Below are positions 27,433 to 36,531 of a stretch of 64,000 nucleotides of DNA, piece by piece; the first letter of the stretch is position 1, and each line of letters opens with the position of its first letter. A program made the translations under genes and the position numbers. Origin of the DNA: CBDCUC01 sp965222485 (GTDB taxonomy: Bacteria; Pseudomonadota; Alphaproteobacteria; Rhizobiales; Hyphomicrobiaceae); contig CBDCUC010000007.1 in assembly GCA_965222485.1 (NCBI GenBank), positions 1 through 64,000 on the forward strand. Direction: 5' to 3'. A model generated the notes under the pieces. That model did no database searches, was not told the DNA's origin, and saw only the letters and a list, made by a program, of their open reading frames with translations.

Positions 27433-28422
27433 TCAACGAGGCGCGCTCAAGCTGTTTACGTATGCAACGATCTTGTCGATTTCGGCATCGGAGAGCTTGA
27501 AACTCGGCATTTCATCGTGCGGGGCGGCAATGCCGCGCGATATTGGTTCGCGCAAATCGAGAAGCGCATACCGCTTTTGCAGATTTCTGAAGCGCGGGGC
27601 TTTCAGATTGGGACTATTTCCCGAATTGGTAACTGCATGGCACCGACTACAATGCTTCTTCGCCAGTTCTGCTCCCGCCTTCACCAGAGTGGTAACCTCA
27701 GAGGTGGTAGTTGTAGCTTTCAGTCTTTTGAGTGCCTTGACGACACTCGCCTGATTTGGATCGATACGCAGAGAAGCCCGGAAGTCGGCTATAGCATTGT
27801 CTTTCTTACCCTGCGCCTCATATGCAAAACCGCGATTGGTGTAGGCCCGGCCGTATAGCGGGTTGATCGACAAGGCTGCGGTGTAATCTGCGATGGCGCC
27901 GTTTAGGTCACCTTTTTTGCGATATGCCAAGCCGCGGTTGTTGAGCGCGATGATGCTGTTGGGATTGCGGGCGATTACCGAACTGAAATCCTTGATCGCC
28001 TCATCAATCCGACCGCTGACCAGATAGGCATAACCGCGGTGGATAAGGTAATTCTCTGAGCCAGGTTTGAGACGGGTCGCCTCGCTAAGGTCGGAAATCG
28101 CACCTTTTTTCTGGCCAAGAACAAGGCGTGCCTGTCCACGTTTGGCGTAAGCTTGTGCATCGTTGGGCGAAAGCTCGATCGCTTTGGTGAAATTTTTTTC
28201 GGCGATGGCATGGGCGCCGGCTTCCGCGCGAATGCTGCCAATTTCCCGATAAGCTCTTGAGCGTTGTGCAGCTGACAGCTCCTTATTTGCTGCGGCGCCT
28301 TCGCAAGCCCTGAGCTGTACCGAATTCTGCCGCTCCTGCAGACACTGTGAATACTCCGAGGACAGCCCCGGGCCAGCACTCAGTATCAACAGGCAAAGAG
28401 TCATCGAATATCTTGCGGCCAT
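27433..28422 (-). CDS. TPR-cytochrome c fusion protein
   Basis: This 329-residue exported protein starts at the ATG of MAARYSMTL, which has a GGGAGAA box. A signal peptide is followed by about five TPR units (about 55-225; repeats such as DAQAYAKRGQARLVLGQ, SIIALNNRGLAYRKKGD and YGRAYTNRGFAYEAQGK). The C-terminal cytochrome c domain has CSRCH and a methionine in DEMPSFKLSD. TPRs usually bind proteins, so this may be a haem protein docked on a partner complex. The same C-terminal type of domain (MPSFKLSDAEIDKIVAYVNSL) occurs in subunits of methylotrophic and photosynthetic bacteria. A 14-base FixK-type box lies about 120 bases upstream. Confidence 0.87.
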   Translation of the reverse strand: MAARYSMTLCLLILSAGPGLSSEYSQCLQERQNSVQLRACEGAAANKELSAAQRSRAYREIGSIRAEAGAHAIAEKNFTKAIELSPNDAQAYAKRGQARLVLGQKKGAISDLSEATRLKPGSENYLIHRGYAYLVSGRIDEAIKDFSSVIARNPNSIIALNNRGLAYRKKGDLNGAIADYTAALSINPLYGRAYTNRGFAYEAQGKKDNAIADFRASLRIDPNQASVVKALKRLKATTTTSEVTTLVKAGAELAKKHCSRCHAVTNSGNSPNLKAPRFRNLQKRYALLDLREPISRGIAAPHDEMPSFKLSDAEIDKIVAYVNSLSAPR

Positions 28423-28540
28423 GATGTTCTCCCGTCCCTCACAATGCTTAGACATGCCAACCGTTGAATTGGGTTTGTCCCGAACCGCCATTGCAGGCTC
28501 CTCCAGCCAACAGTGTCCAGCAGATTGCCATGTCAGTGAT

Positions 28541-28554
28541 TTGATCTAGTGCAA
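28541..28554 (+). promoter_or_regulatory. FNR/FixK-type box
   Basis: TTGATCTAGTGCAA matches the FixK2-type consensus TTG(A/C)-N6-(T/G)CAA exactly. It lies between the divergent TPR-cytochrome gene (start 28422) and the cytochrome gene at 28781, so either or both could be controlled by the window's Crp/Fnr protein. By simple counting, about one such exact match per 16 kb is expected by chance, so the call rests on its position between two cytochrome genes. Confidence 0.45.
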
Positions 28555-28780
28555 ATTCACGCAATTATTCTTGTGGCCGAATGTAGACGCGATGCGGCTT
28601 CCGGCATTTGGCACGAGGTGGAGTGAGCACCAAATGGTAGGTGAACGACCAAGGAGGCCCAATATCGTCGTTGGAAATCTGGGGAATTGCGGTACTAAGG
28701 CCGCTTAGCCGGGTCTGGCGAGGAAACGCCGAGCGATGGCGATCTATACTAGTATTCAATCGAACATTGATGAGGATCTC

Positions 28781-29122
28781 GTGGACATAACAAGCAAATC
28801 TATTCTGGCAGGCGCCTTGGCCATGCTGCTATTACCAGCAATTGGTGCTCGAGCCCAGGTAAGCGCTGAGGATGCGAAACGTGGGCGGCAACTGGCGGAG
28901 AAATTATGCGTAAACTGTCACGTCATTGCTCCTGACCACGCAAATGTGGCTGGTGAGGCGGCTCCGGCGTTTTCTGCAATGGCAGCTCTTCCTGGCCAGA
29001 CGCGAGAGCGGCTTGCAGGTAAGATTGTCGTGCCTCATCCGGATATGCCGGCGGTTCCACTCACACGATCGGAAATACGCGATCTTGTTGCCTACATCAT
29101 CTCACTGAAAGAAAGTCAATGA
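28781..29122 (+). CDS. Small mono-haem c-type cytochrome
   Basis: This exported cytochrome has about 113 residues from a GTG start with a GAGGAT box just before it; this start gives a proper signal peptide (DITSKSILAGALAMLLLPAIGARA). An in-frame ATG at 28736 adds a hydrophilic N-terminus and is less likely. The haem site is CVNCH, with HPDMPAVPLTRSEIRDLVAYI giving the axial methionine. It is divergent from the TPR-cytochrome gene across the FixK-type box. Its size and MP motif suit a soluble electron carrier. Confidence 0.85.
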   Translation: MDITSKSILAGALAMLLLPAIGARAQVSAEDAKRGRQLAEKLCVNCHVIAPDHANVAGEAAPAFSAMAALPGQTRERLAGKIVVPHPDMPAVPLTRSEIRDLVAYIISLKESQ

Positions 29123-29681
29123 GACTGGTAGCTTGAGGATTGGTGCCGCCATCTGACTTTGCCAAAGGGTGTAGCCTGAACCGACTACCTGTGTCGCCCA
29201 CCGTACGGAGAGGGAAAATTGCTTTGTTCCGCCACTCCGGTCGTTTCTCGTTAGCTTTCTGCTCAGACCAGGCCTGTTACGAGAACTCATACATATGGGT
29301 CTTGAATTCGCAGATGCCTGCAATCAGGCGTGAGCTACGCAATTGTGGTGAGCTCGATCTCACCATTGTTTTGGCATCACCCTGGGGTAGTGATCGTAAG
29401 GTCGACTGTGACTGAAACTCCGTGTCCCGTTGCTTGACCCGGTATGAAACGCCGCTTGCGGGGTCTCATATGACTTTGATCTCAAACCAACATTTGGACC
29501 CTTTGCTGCACTCAGACGGCCCTTCATTGAAACCGGGCACCTGGCGCCACTGGATCTACACCCACGCGGGACGGCTTGCGTTAGGCCGCTTCATTTTTTT
29601 CTGGAGTCAACGAAGGTTTCCCTCATAGTAAGCCCTGTTTGGCAGAACCATTTATTGTTGGTGTCTTGCGAGGAAATACAA
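29123..29681. other. Intergenic gap
   Basis: No gene is supported between the small cytochrome and the transporter. Short frames (for example 29140-29415) lack ribosome sites and family features. A TTGATCTCAAACCAA sequence near 29475 resembles one FNR half-site but fails in the second. Confidence 0.4.
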
Positions 29682-32108
29682 TTGGCCGATGCCCCTGAAG
29701 CAGCGCTTTCTGCCGCTACTAAGAGAAAGAAGGGCGCTAGCCCTCGGGGAACCAGGCCTCATCTCTTGCCGAAAACTTTTCTGCGCGCTGGTGTCTTTTC
29801 GGCCCTTCGACCGAAACTGGCGTTGTGGGTATCGATCCTGCTAAGCGTGATTGTAGCTGCCGGTGCCGTGTGGCTGCGAGCTGATGATTCTTTGGAAAAT
29901 TTTCTGAGAGCGGAAACTCCAGCGTACCAAGAATACGAGGTATTAAAATCCCGCTTTCCAGCAAGCTCGTTGGATGCATTCGTTGCGATTGAAGGTGAGG
30001 ATCTTCTTAGCGCACGGAATCTTCGCGCAATGCGGGAGATTACGTTCGAACTTCTGCTTGCGGAGTCAGTTGAGTCCGTCGCTTCAATTTTTTCTTTGAA
30101 GAAACCGCTTCAGCCCGATTCCGATCCGGAATCAATTATTCCAAATGACATACCGGATAACGATCTAGCCCTGGATGCTCTTCAATCTGAGATTGTCGCA
30201 CATCCGCTAGCTCGTGGCCGCCTCGTCTCGGAGGTTCAGAACGGCCGGCGTTTGGCTCTTTTCATTGTGGCACTGAAGCAGGAAGAAGTTCTCAGGCACG
30301 GCTTGTCGGCGGTCATCACGGAATTGGCGTCGCTTTTGCACGATACCACGGGCGACACCGAACTTTCGGTTGGCCTTGCGGGTATTCCCACCATGAAATC
30401 GGAGGTCATAGAAAGTACGCAGCGGGACGCCGCCATCTTTAGCGCACTGGGCCTTATCGTTGGTGCGGTCGTTTGCACATTCTTCTTTCGACGCTGGCGC
30501 CTAGTTCTCATCGCAAATGTGCCCGCAGCCTTGTCACTTGTTTGGTGCTTAGGATTATTTGGTTGGACGGGTATGCGCCTCGACCCGTTGTTGAACTCGA
30601 TAATGCCCCTTGTGCTGGTCGTGACATTCAACAACGCCATGCACCTCCTCTTTGCTATATGTCGAAACCTGGATGCGGGGGTCCCAAAACGGTCGGCAAT
30701 TCTGAGCGCTATCGACGATGTCGGCCCCGCAGTTGCCCTGACGTCTATCACGACCATGGTTGCATTATTTTCATTGGCGTTTTCGACTTCCCCTCTCATT
30801 CAATCGTTTGGGGTGATGGCTGGCGTGTGCATTCTGGCAGCGCTGAGCATCGTGATCGCCGTCGTCCCCATGATGGCTTCCTTTTATTTGTCATCGGGTC
30901 AGTCTTACCTGCACGACAGCAATCCCTACCATGGTGTCGAAAAGCTGGACCACATGGCTGCGGGCATAGCCGCAAGTATCGGCAAACGACCTTATCACGT
31001 CGTGGCCGCAGGCTTGCTGCTCACAATCACATTTGCATTTGCTCATTTTCAATTGGAACCGCGATATAAGCTCAGCATGATGCTACCCGACCACGGGGAG
31101 GCCGCCTTGGTTACCGATCGTATCGAAAGCCGTATGGAAGGACTATTCCCGCTCAGCGTTATGATAGAATGGCCGGAGAATATGGAGGCATCTTCCACTA
31201 CTGTCCGCTCGGCGATTCGCGACGTTCATAAAATGATGGAGCAGCGTCCTGGAATCAGCAAGGTGAACTCATTGGACGACATTCAACGGTGGGCGGAAGC
31301 GGGGGTACTATCTTCGCAGGAAGCCAACGACCGTATGTTCGAGGTTGTTCCGACCTCAATCCTGTCTAGGTTTATCAACAAGGCAGATCGTTCGACCCTG
31401 ACCACCGGATACATTAAAGACCTGGAGGCCAAAGACGTTCTTGCACTTTCGCGTGACATCGAAATGCAGCTGTCCCACATCAAAACCAATTATCCGCAAT
31501 TAGAGTTCACGACCTCCGGCCTCTCATATGTTGCTGCAAAACGCTCGACCCATGTGATTTCAGAACTAAGCGTCGGTTTGCTGGGTGCGGTAGCTGTCGT
31601 CATAGTCTTGATTGGGTTCGCGTTCCATTCGATCAACATCGCGGGATTGAGCACTCTGCCCAATCTGTTTGCAATCTTCGCAACAGGGACTTGGCTATTG
31701 CTTATTAACGGTAGTCTGGATTATGCGACCATAGTGGGGCTGACTGTCGCGTTTGGGCTGGCCGTCGATGACACCGTACATGTCTTGAACCGTTATCAAC
31801 TGGAGCTGCAGCGAACAGGATCCGCTATGGCTGCAACGACACAGACACTTCGCTTGATTGGCTCTGTGCTCATTCTCACAACGGTCATCCTCATTGCCGG
31901 ACTGTTTGTCACGCAGGTTAGCGCTGTTCCACCGACCCGTCAGTTTGGCCTTGTGTGCATGGTAACGCTGCTTTTCGCTCTGGCTGCCGATCTTGTCATC
32001 CTTCCTGCCCTAATTCTCGCTTCGGCACGACTGCGCCGACAGGCATTGTCAGCTACTCTCGTTATCGGTTGTGTAAAACAGACGCTTAAGGCGTGGAGGC
32101 CTAAATGA
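29682..32108 (+). CDS. RND-superfamily (MMPL/HpnN-like) transporter
   Basis: This protein of about 808 residues has the two-fold RND layout: one helix, a large periplasmic loop, five or six helices, then a second such half. The second half carries the proton-relay type motif GLAVDDTVHVLNRY, while the first half has VTFNNAMHLL with Asn-Asn in the same place, so only one half looks proton-active. It resembles COG1033 predicted exporters, which include hopanoid and lipid transporters. The start is taken at TTG 29682, with AGGAAA 5 bases before it; an in-frame TTG at 29655 is weaker. The stop overlaps the ATG of the next gene, so they are coupled. Substrate unknown. Confidence 0.82.
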   Translation: MADAPEAALSAATKRKKGASPRGTRPHLLPKTFLRAGVFSALRPKLALWVSILLSVIVAAGAVWLRADDSLENFLRAETPAYQEYEVLKSRFPASSLDAFVAIEGEDLLSARNLRAMREITFELLLAESVESVASIFSLKKPLQPDSDPESIIPNDIPDNDLALDALQSEIVAHPLARGRLVSEVQNGRRLALFIVALKQEEVLRHGLSAVITELASLLHDTTGDTELSVGLAGIPTMKSEVIESTQRDAAIFSALGLIVGAVVCTFFFRRWRLVLIANVPAALSLVWCLGLFGWTGMRLDPLLNSIMPLVLVVTFNNAMHLLFAICRNLDAGVPKRSAILSAIDDVGPAVALTSITTMVALFSLAFSTSPLIQSFGVMAGVCILAALSIVIAVVPMMASFYLSSGQSYLHDSNPYHGVEKLDHMAAGIAASIGKRPYHVVAAGLLLTITFAFAHFQLEPRYKLSMMLPDHGEAALVTDRIESRMEGLFPLSVMIEWPENMEASSTTVRSAIRDVHKMMEQRPGISKVNSLDDIQRWAEAGVLSSQEANDRMFEVVPTSILSRFINKADRSTLTTGYIKDLEAKDVLALSRDIEMQLSHIKTNYPQLEFTTSGLSYVAAKRSTHVISELSVGLLGAVAVVIVLIGFAFHSINIAGLSTLPNLFAIFATGTWLLLINGSLDYATIVGLTVAFGLAVDDTVHVLNRYQLELQRTGSAMAATTQTLRLIGSVLILTTVILIAGLFVTQVSAVPPTRQFGLVCMVTLLFALAADLVILPALILASARLRRQALSATLVIGCVKQTLKAWRPK

Positions 32109-32500
32109 TTACGAAGACCCTCAGCCTTTTGGTCCCCGCGCTCACTGTTCTGATGATGTGCGAAAAGGTGGTGGCCGCGGAAATTGAAGGAAACTGGAGA
32201 GGTAGCGGGTATGTCACACCTGCCAAGGGCAAACGCGAAAATGTCCGCTGCAAAATCAGTTACAAACGGCAGACGGCTAAGGTATTTTCCGTCCGTGCGG
32301 TTTGCGCGTCACCGTCAGCAAAGGTCATTCAAACCGGCGAGGTATTAAAGGTGAAGGAAGGCCTCTATGTCGGTGACTTTTATAACCCGGACTTTGACAT
32401 ATCAGGTCGTGTGCGGGTCACAATAAGTGGATCTCGACAGAGAGTTACGTTTTCCAGTGCGAGAGGGCGGGGCGGCGTCACCTTATCAAAGCGCAATTGA
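32105..32500 (+). CDS. Small exported beta-rich protein coupled to the RND transporter
   Basis: This 131-residue protein has a signal peptide (MITKTLSLLVPALTVLMMCEKVVAA) and then a lipocalin-like or small beta-barrel pattern (IEGNWRGSGYV start; alternating strands to the end; two cysteines, in VRCKI and RAVCAS, that could pair). Its ATG overlaps the transporter stop by four bases (ATGA), so expression is coupled. It could be a periplasmic partner that binds the exported substrate. No named family was recognised. Confidence 0.75.
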   Translation: MITKTLSLLVPALTVLMMCEKVVAAEIEGNWRGSGYVTPAKGKRENVRCKISYKRQTAKVFSVRAVCASPSAKVIQTGEVLKVKEGLYVGDFYNPDFDISGRVRVTISGSRQRVTFSSARGRGGVTLSKRN

Positions 32501-32695
32501 TAGTACGCACTCGATATTGTGACCAAGGGAGGTATCACTGCGAACAAAAGTGCGACCACTGGCAGATGTGCTTGAGCGACCACCTGCGTGGCGACATGCC
32601 TGTTCGTAATTCAGACAACAGGCCCGTGTTTGCCTTGAAGCCGCTTCATGACGTTGTCCTTTTCATTGCTCATCAAGTGTGCCGCGGCCTTGCCT

Positions 32696-34579
32696 TCATT
32701 TCTCAAACACATAACTGCCAGGCGCATCGTCTATGGCGGTATAGCCTGCCTCGTTGTTGCCCATCTTCGGTGGCGCGACCGGCCCGGCTGATCGATCACT
32801 CAACCAGTTAACCCATTCAGGCCACCATGACCCGTCCTTCTTGGGCGTCTTTGCGGCCCATGTCTCAGGATCTATGTAGTTGTCGTCGTCGTTCTTGGTC
32901 CAGACCTGAAAGGCACGTCGCGGATGCCCGGGTTCAGAAACGATGCCCGCGTTATGACCACCGCTCGTCAGCACAAACGTGACATCCGTATCTAGATATA
33001 GATGCATTTTATAGACAGAGCGCCATGGGGCAACGTGATCTTTGACCGTTCCGACCGAGAAGACAGGTGCTTTGATATCCGACACGGAAATCGGGCGCCC
33101 ATCGACCTCGAAGCGGCCCTCGGTCAAATCGTTGTTGAGGTAGAATTTCCGCAAATATTCTGAATGCATTTTGTAGGGCAACCGCGTCGCATCGGCATTC
33201 CATGCCAACAGGTCGAACATCGCAGCCCGCTCGCCCATCAAGTATTCGCGAACGAGCAGCGACCATATGAGGTCGTTGGAGCGGAGCATCTGGAAGGCTC
33301 CCGCCATCTGTTTGGTGTCAAGGAAGCCTTGCTCCCACATCATGTCTTCGAGAAATGAAAGCTGGCTCTCATTGATGAACAGTTGTAGCTCGCCTGCCTC
33401 GGTGAAATCGATTTGAGACGCAAAGAAACTTAGAGATTTGAACGGTTCGAAACCATCGCGCGCTAGCGTAGCCGCGACGATGGAGAGCAGCGTTCCACCA
33501 AGGCAGTAACCAACGCCGTGCACCTTGGTATCTGGCACGATCGACTGAACGGCTTCAAGGGCGTGCATGATCCCGAGTGTGCGATAGTCATCTATCCCGA
33601 GATCACGATCCTCGGGTCCTGGATTTTTCCAGGAAATCATGAAGACGGTGAAGCCCTGGTCGATGAGGTAATTGACCAGCGAGTTTTTTGGCGAAAGATC
33701 GAGAATATAATACTTCATGATCCATGCCGGCACGATGAGTATCGGCTCTGAGCGCACCTTGTTGGTCGTCGGCGTGTACTGAATCAACTCGATCAACCGA
33801 TTTCGATAAACGACTTTTCCTGCCGTTGCAGCAACCTCGATGCCAGGGCGGAACAGCTCGGCGCCTGGAGGCGGCTTGTTGCCTTGCAAGCGCTCCAAAT
33901 CCTCAATCCAGTGCTGAAACCCGCGCACTAGGTTCTGACCAGCTTCGGCTCGCGTCTTATTAAGTAATTCGGGGTTCGTCGTGAACAGATTTGACGGTGC
34001 AAACATGTCCAGGATCTGGCGCGTGACAAACTCGACAACGCGCTCATGCTGGGCCGTCACGCCAGGAACGCCGGTGGTGGCATTGTGCCACCACTGTTGT
34101 GTCAGCAGAAATGACTGGTACGTAATTTTGAAAGGCCATTGCTGCCACGCCTCACCTCGAAACCGCCGATCCTGGGGAAGTGGCTCAATGCAAGGGGCGG
34201 AAGCGTCATCAGAAATTGCGCAATGCGACGCATAGTGCATGAGACGCATCCACTTCCGGAACGCCTTTTCTGCTAACAGAAGTTGCTTACCGGGAGACGT
34301 CGCCAGGTGCGTCAACCAATCCATATACGCGCCGACAAGTGCCGCAGGGGATAGCCCCATTGTAGCCTTGGCGATGGAAGCGTGAGTCGCTCGGTTGAGA
34401 ACCTCGGCAAGAGCCGTAGCCGTATAGGAATCTCTTTCAAACGCTGCCGGCAATTTGGCATGCACGGTGGTGCGCGCAGGTGTGCCGCCTGGAGCTTTTG
34501 TTTGCTCAGTCGTGTAAGACGCAGTGTCGCTCACAGCGCTTGTTTGCAAAGCGGTAACGGCTTTCAAAGGTTGAGCCAT
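32696..34579 (-). CDS. phaC: Class I poly(3-hydroxyalkanoate) synthase
   Basis: This 627-residue enzyme polymerises hydroxyacyl-CoA into PHA granules. The lipase-like box GYCLGG holds the catalytic C359. The DHVAPW (Asp) and GGHNAGIV (His) blocks complete the triad. The N-terminal domain (WPFKITYQSFLLTQQWW) and PAWIMKYYILDLSP are diagnostic. A long, low-complexity N-terminal tail (Thr/Ala rich) precedes it. The ATG at 34579 has a GGAG box; the start at 34609 does not. No phaA, phaB or phasin gene is nearby, so this may be a second, stress-induced synthase. A one-mismatch FixK-type sequence (34637-34650) lies upstream. Confidence 0.94.
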   Translation of the reverse strand: MAQPLKAVTALQTSAVSDTASYTTEQTKAPGGTPARTTVHAKLPAAFERDSYTATALAEVLNRATHASIAKATMGLSPAALVGAYMDWLTHLATSPGKQLLLAEKAFRKWMRLMHYASHCAISDDASAPCIEPLPQDRRFRGEAWQQWPFKITYQSFLLTQQWWHNATTGVPGVTAQHERVVEFVTRQILDMFAPSNLFTTNPELLNKTRAEAGQNLVRGFQHWIEDLERLQGNKPPPGAELFRPGIEVAATAGKVVYRNRLIELIQYTPTTNKVRSEPILIVPAWIMKYYILDLSPKNSLVNYLIDQGFTVFMISWKNPGPEDRDLGIDDYRTLGIMHALEAVQSIVPDTKVHGVGYCLGGTLLSIVAATLARDGFEPFKSLSFFASQIDFTEAGELQLFINESQLSFLEDMMWEQGFLDTKQMAGAFQMLRSNDLIWSLLVREYLMGERAAMFDLLAWNADATRLPYKMHSEYLRKFYLNNDLTEGRFEVDGRPISVSDIKAPVFSVGTVKDHVAPWRSVYKMHLYLDTDVTFVLTSGGHNAGIVSEPGHPRRAFQVWTKNDDDNYIDPETWAAKTPKKDGSWWPEWVNWLSDRSAGPVAPPKMGNNEAGYTAIDDAPGSYVFEK

Positions 34580-34636
34580 TGGCTGAACTCCAGTTTTCGG
34601 AGTTGGCACCAGACCAGTCTTGCCGGGTGCTTGTCA

Positions 34637-34650
34637 TTGATTTGTGTCTA
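34637..34650 (-). promoter_or_regulatory. Weak FNR/FixK-type sequence upstream of phaC
   Basis: TTGATTTGTGTCTA differs from TTG(A/C)-N6-(T/G)CAA in one base. It ends 57 bases upstream of the phaC start. It is listed as a possible site only, because one-mismatch sites are frequent by chance. Confidence 0.22.
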
Positions 34651-34790
34651 TTGGTGTTCGCGCCCTGCTTCAGGACGCTTGTCAGATCAATTGAGCAGCA
34701 ACACTATCGTATCAGTCGAATGAACTGGCTCAAACTAACCTGTTAGTATGTTGGGCTCAAATCGCATTGCAGATACCCAATCTCAGTAAA

Positions 34791-35189
34791 TCACAATGTC
34801 GTATTTTCAGGCTGCGCCAACGAGAGTGTCACGGTTACGCTATCAGGCTCTTGCGTTGAACAGCTTGCCTGGAAAGCGAGTTCACGGCACATCTCTAGCG
34901 TGCGTTGGTTTTTAGGAAGCACGTTGCCGACCAGGTTCTCGATGCCTCTTGCCTTTGCGCGGTCAATCAGACGTTCCATAAGCATGTATCCCAGACCCAA
35001 TCCCGTAAATCCCTCTTCAACAATGATACCGAACTCCGCGCAGTCGTTATCCGGGTCGGCGTGAAAGCGTGCGACACCGTGGATGGGCACACGGCCTGGC
35101 TTACCTGGCTCTGTCAGGATGAGAGCGAGTTCACGGTCGTAGTTGATCTGAGAGAAACGCGACGCCAACAGGTGGTTAAGCACTTTCAT
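34791..35189 (-). CDS. GNAT acetyltransferase (Pat-like), N-terminus uncertain
   Basis: The 132-residue frame has the GNAT core: SRFSQINYDRELALIL, a central beta strand (CAEFGIIVEEGFTGLGLGYMLMERLIDRA) with the acetyl-CoA loop, and NVLPKNQRTLEMCRELAF. It resembles the GNAT domain fused to acyl-CoA synthetases in Pat-type protein acetyltransferases. The same frame upstream of the ATG still reads like the family (RLTAEEVRLRFH) back to a stop inside the preceding gene, but has no ATG, GTG or TTG there. Translation may therefore start at a rare codon near 35210, coupled to the host attachment gene, or the N-terminus has been lost. Confidence 0.75.
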   Translation of the reverse strand: MKVLNHLLASRFSQINYDRELALILTEPGKPGRVPIHGVARFHADPDNDCAEFGIIVEEGFTGLGLGYMLMERLIDRAKARGIENLVGNVLPKNQRTLEMCRELAFQASCSTQEPDSVTVTLSLAQPENTTL

Positions 35190-35224
35190 TCGTACATGGA
35201 AGCGCAGGCGGACTTCTTCCGCCG

Positions 35225-35674
35225 TCAGGCGCGCAATGCGTCTTGCAGATGTACTTCGAGTTCATGCAGAGGCAGCATCGACAGATCTTTATTGATTTCT
35301 AGAACGATCATCTTCCTGACCTGTTCGTCCAATTCCTTCCTGAGATCTCCGAGCATTTGCGGGGCCGCGACCACAACAAGATGACGATAGGCGTTCTTCT
35401 TTCTTTCCTCATCCAGCTTTTCTGCCAGCTCATGCGCAAAAAGGCTCTTCAAGTGACGATGAGGGTCGGTTGGCTGGACTTTGGCGTGGCGCCCCTCACC
35501 CTGACTTTCAAAGGTACGGCCTAGCCTATCCCGTGAGATATCACGGCTGGATGGAAGCTGTTGTGCAAATTCGAACAGCGGTGATCGATTGAAAGTATTG
35601 TTTTTGCGATCAACTTCGAAGATGCGGGCACGGCTTGAAGCGGCCACCAAAATCCATTTGTCATTTTTGGACAT
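35225..35674 (-). CDS. Host attachment protein (BaeRF family)
   Basis: This 149-residue protein matches the host-attachment family by its start (KWILVAASSRARIFEV), the RTFESQGEGRHA central segment, HLKSLFAHELAEKLDEERK, and the closing VVVAAPQMLGDLRKELDEQVRKMI with DLSMLPLHELEVHL. The fold resembles release-factor eRF1 domain 2, and the true function is unknown despite the name. Such genes cluster with Hsp20, USP, PHA and other low-oxygen stress genes in alphaproteobacteria. It is 36 bases upstream of the GNAT gene and is likely co-transcribed with it. Confidence 0.85.
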   Translation of the reverse strand: MSKNDKWILVAASSRARIFEVDRKNNTFNRSPLFEFAQQLPSSRDISRDRLGRTFESQGEGRHAKVQPTDPHRHLKSLFAHELAEKLDEERKKNAYRHLVVVAAPQMLGDLRKELDEQVRKMIVLEINKDLSMLPLHELEVHLQDALRA

Positions 35675-35832
35675 CGCGAAAGACCTATTACCCTTTAGCC
35701 TTCGGTTCTAATGCCCTGGCTAAAAAACCAATCTACAGGGACGAAAGATTTGTGCCGACAAGCCCCGGGACCAGCATCAACTACCATCGCTTGCCAACTA
35801 TCGCTTTGCATCTCGGCCGCCTGCAACCTCGA

Positions 35833-36216
35833 CTAGCCGAAACCTTGATACGACAGCCATGCGCCGAAAATGAGCACCAGAATGGCAAATCCGTTGATCA
35901 TCGCATTCGATTCGGTCAGCTTGCCCGCTACGCTCAGGCCAAAAGTCGGAAACAAAATGCGCATTGCGCCTTTCAGGACAGACATCCAACCAATGATCGT
36001 GAGAACGACGCGCCAATCTGAAACCCAAAGATTATGGAAAAGCACGATTGCAACACCAACGACGAATGCGATCGCGCCGGACAAGTAATAGAGTTCAGCG
36101 TTCTTGATGAAACTTTCAGTCATCGCCATGTAGTGCCTGCTATTTAACAGGACACCTAAACCAACAATGACGAACAGCGGCCCAATAAGGCGTGCCAATA
36201 GGATTGAAGTATCCAT
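35833..36216 (-). CDS. Small four-helix membrane protein
   Basis: This 127-residue protein starts MDTSILLARLIGPLFVIVGLGVLLN, with a GGAGAAC box. Four hydrophobic segments follow (about 5-25, 42-60, 67-90 and 103-124), with conserved-looking polar spots (SRHYMAMTESF, HNLWVSDWRV). Similar small proteins are found next to stress genes. No function is known. It is transcribed leftward toward the host attachment gene, with about 158 bases between them. Confidence 0.7.
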   Translation of the reverse strand: MDTSILLARLIGPLFVIVGLGVLLNSRHYMAMTESFIKNAELYYLSGAIAFVVGVAIVLFHNLWVSDWRVVLTIIGWMSVLKGAMRILFPTFGLSVAGKLTESNAMINGFAILVLIFGAWLSYQGFG

Positions 36217-36531
36217 GCTTCGTTCTCCATACTTAGACAAACCAATTGAAGAAGCCGCCGGTGCTGATGGCACCTCCTGAAAAGCGATAACGTTGTCCCA
36301 TTGGGTCCACATTGATCTGTGCCAAGCTTCCGTTCCGGACCGTCAACCCATTCTTTCACCAGTGCGCGGGGCAGCAGGTCTTGTGTGGCGGGACCCTGGC
36401 TGCGCATGTGGCAAGAAAATTGCTCCCGGTCTAGGCTTAATGGCCAGGCCGAAGCATGTTCGCCATCTTCAAGGCAGGCTCGGGAGCTCAATGCAGGCCG
36501 GTCATCTAAGGAACCAAGTGCGCGGTGTTTG
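36217..36531. other. Divergent promoter gap
   Basis: This 315-base gap lies between the small membrane protein (left) and the EEP phosphodiesterase (right). It should hold both promoters. An in-frame extension of the right gene (from 36319) is compositionally unlike protein and is not used. No operator is clear. Confidence 0.45.

Noticed and set aside
36319..36531. N-terminal extension of the EEP protein
   Set aside because: Ser/Arg-rich and without a family match; the EEP core begins at the later ATG.
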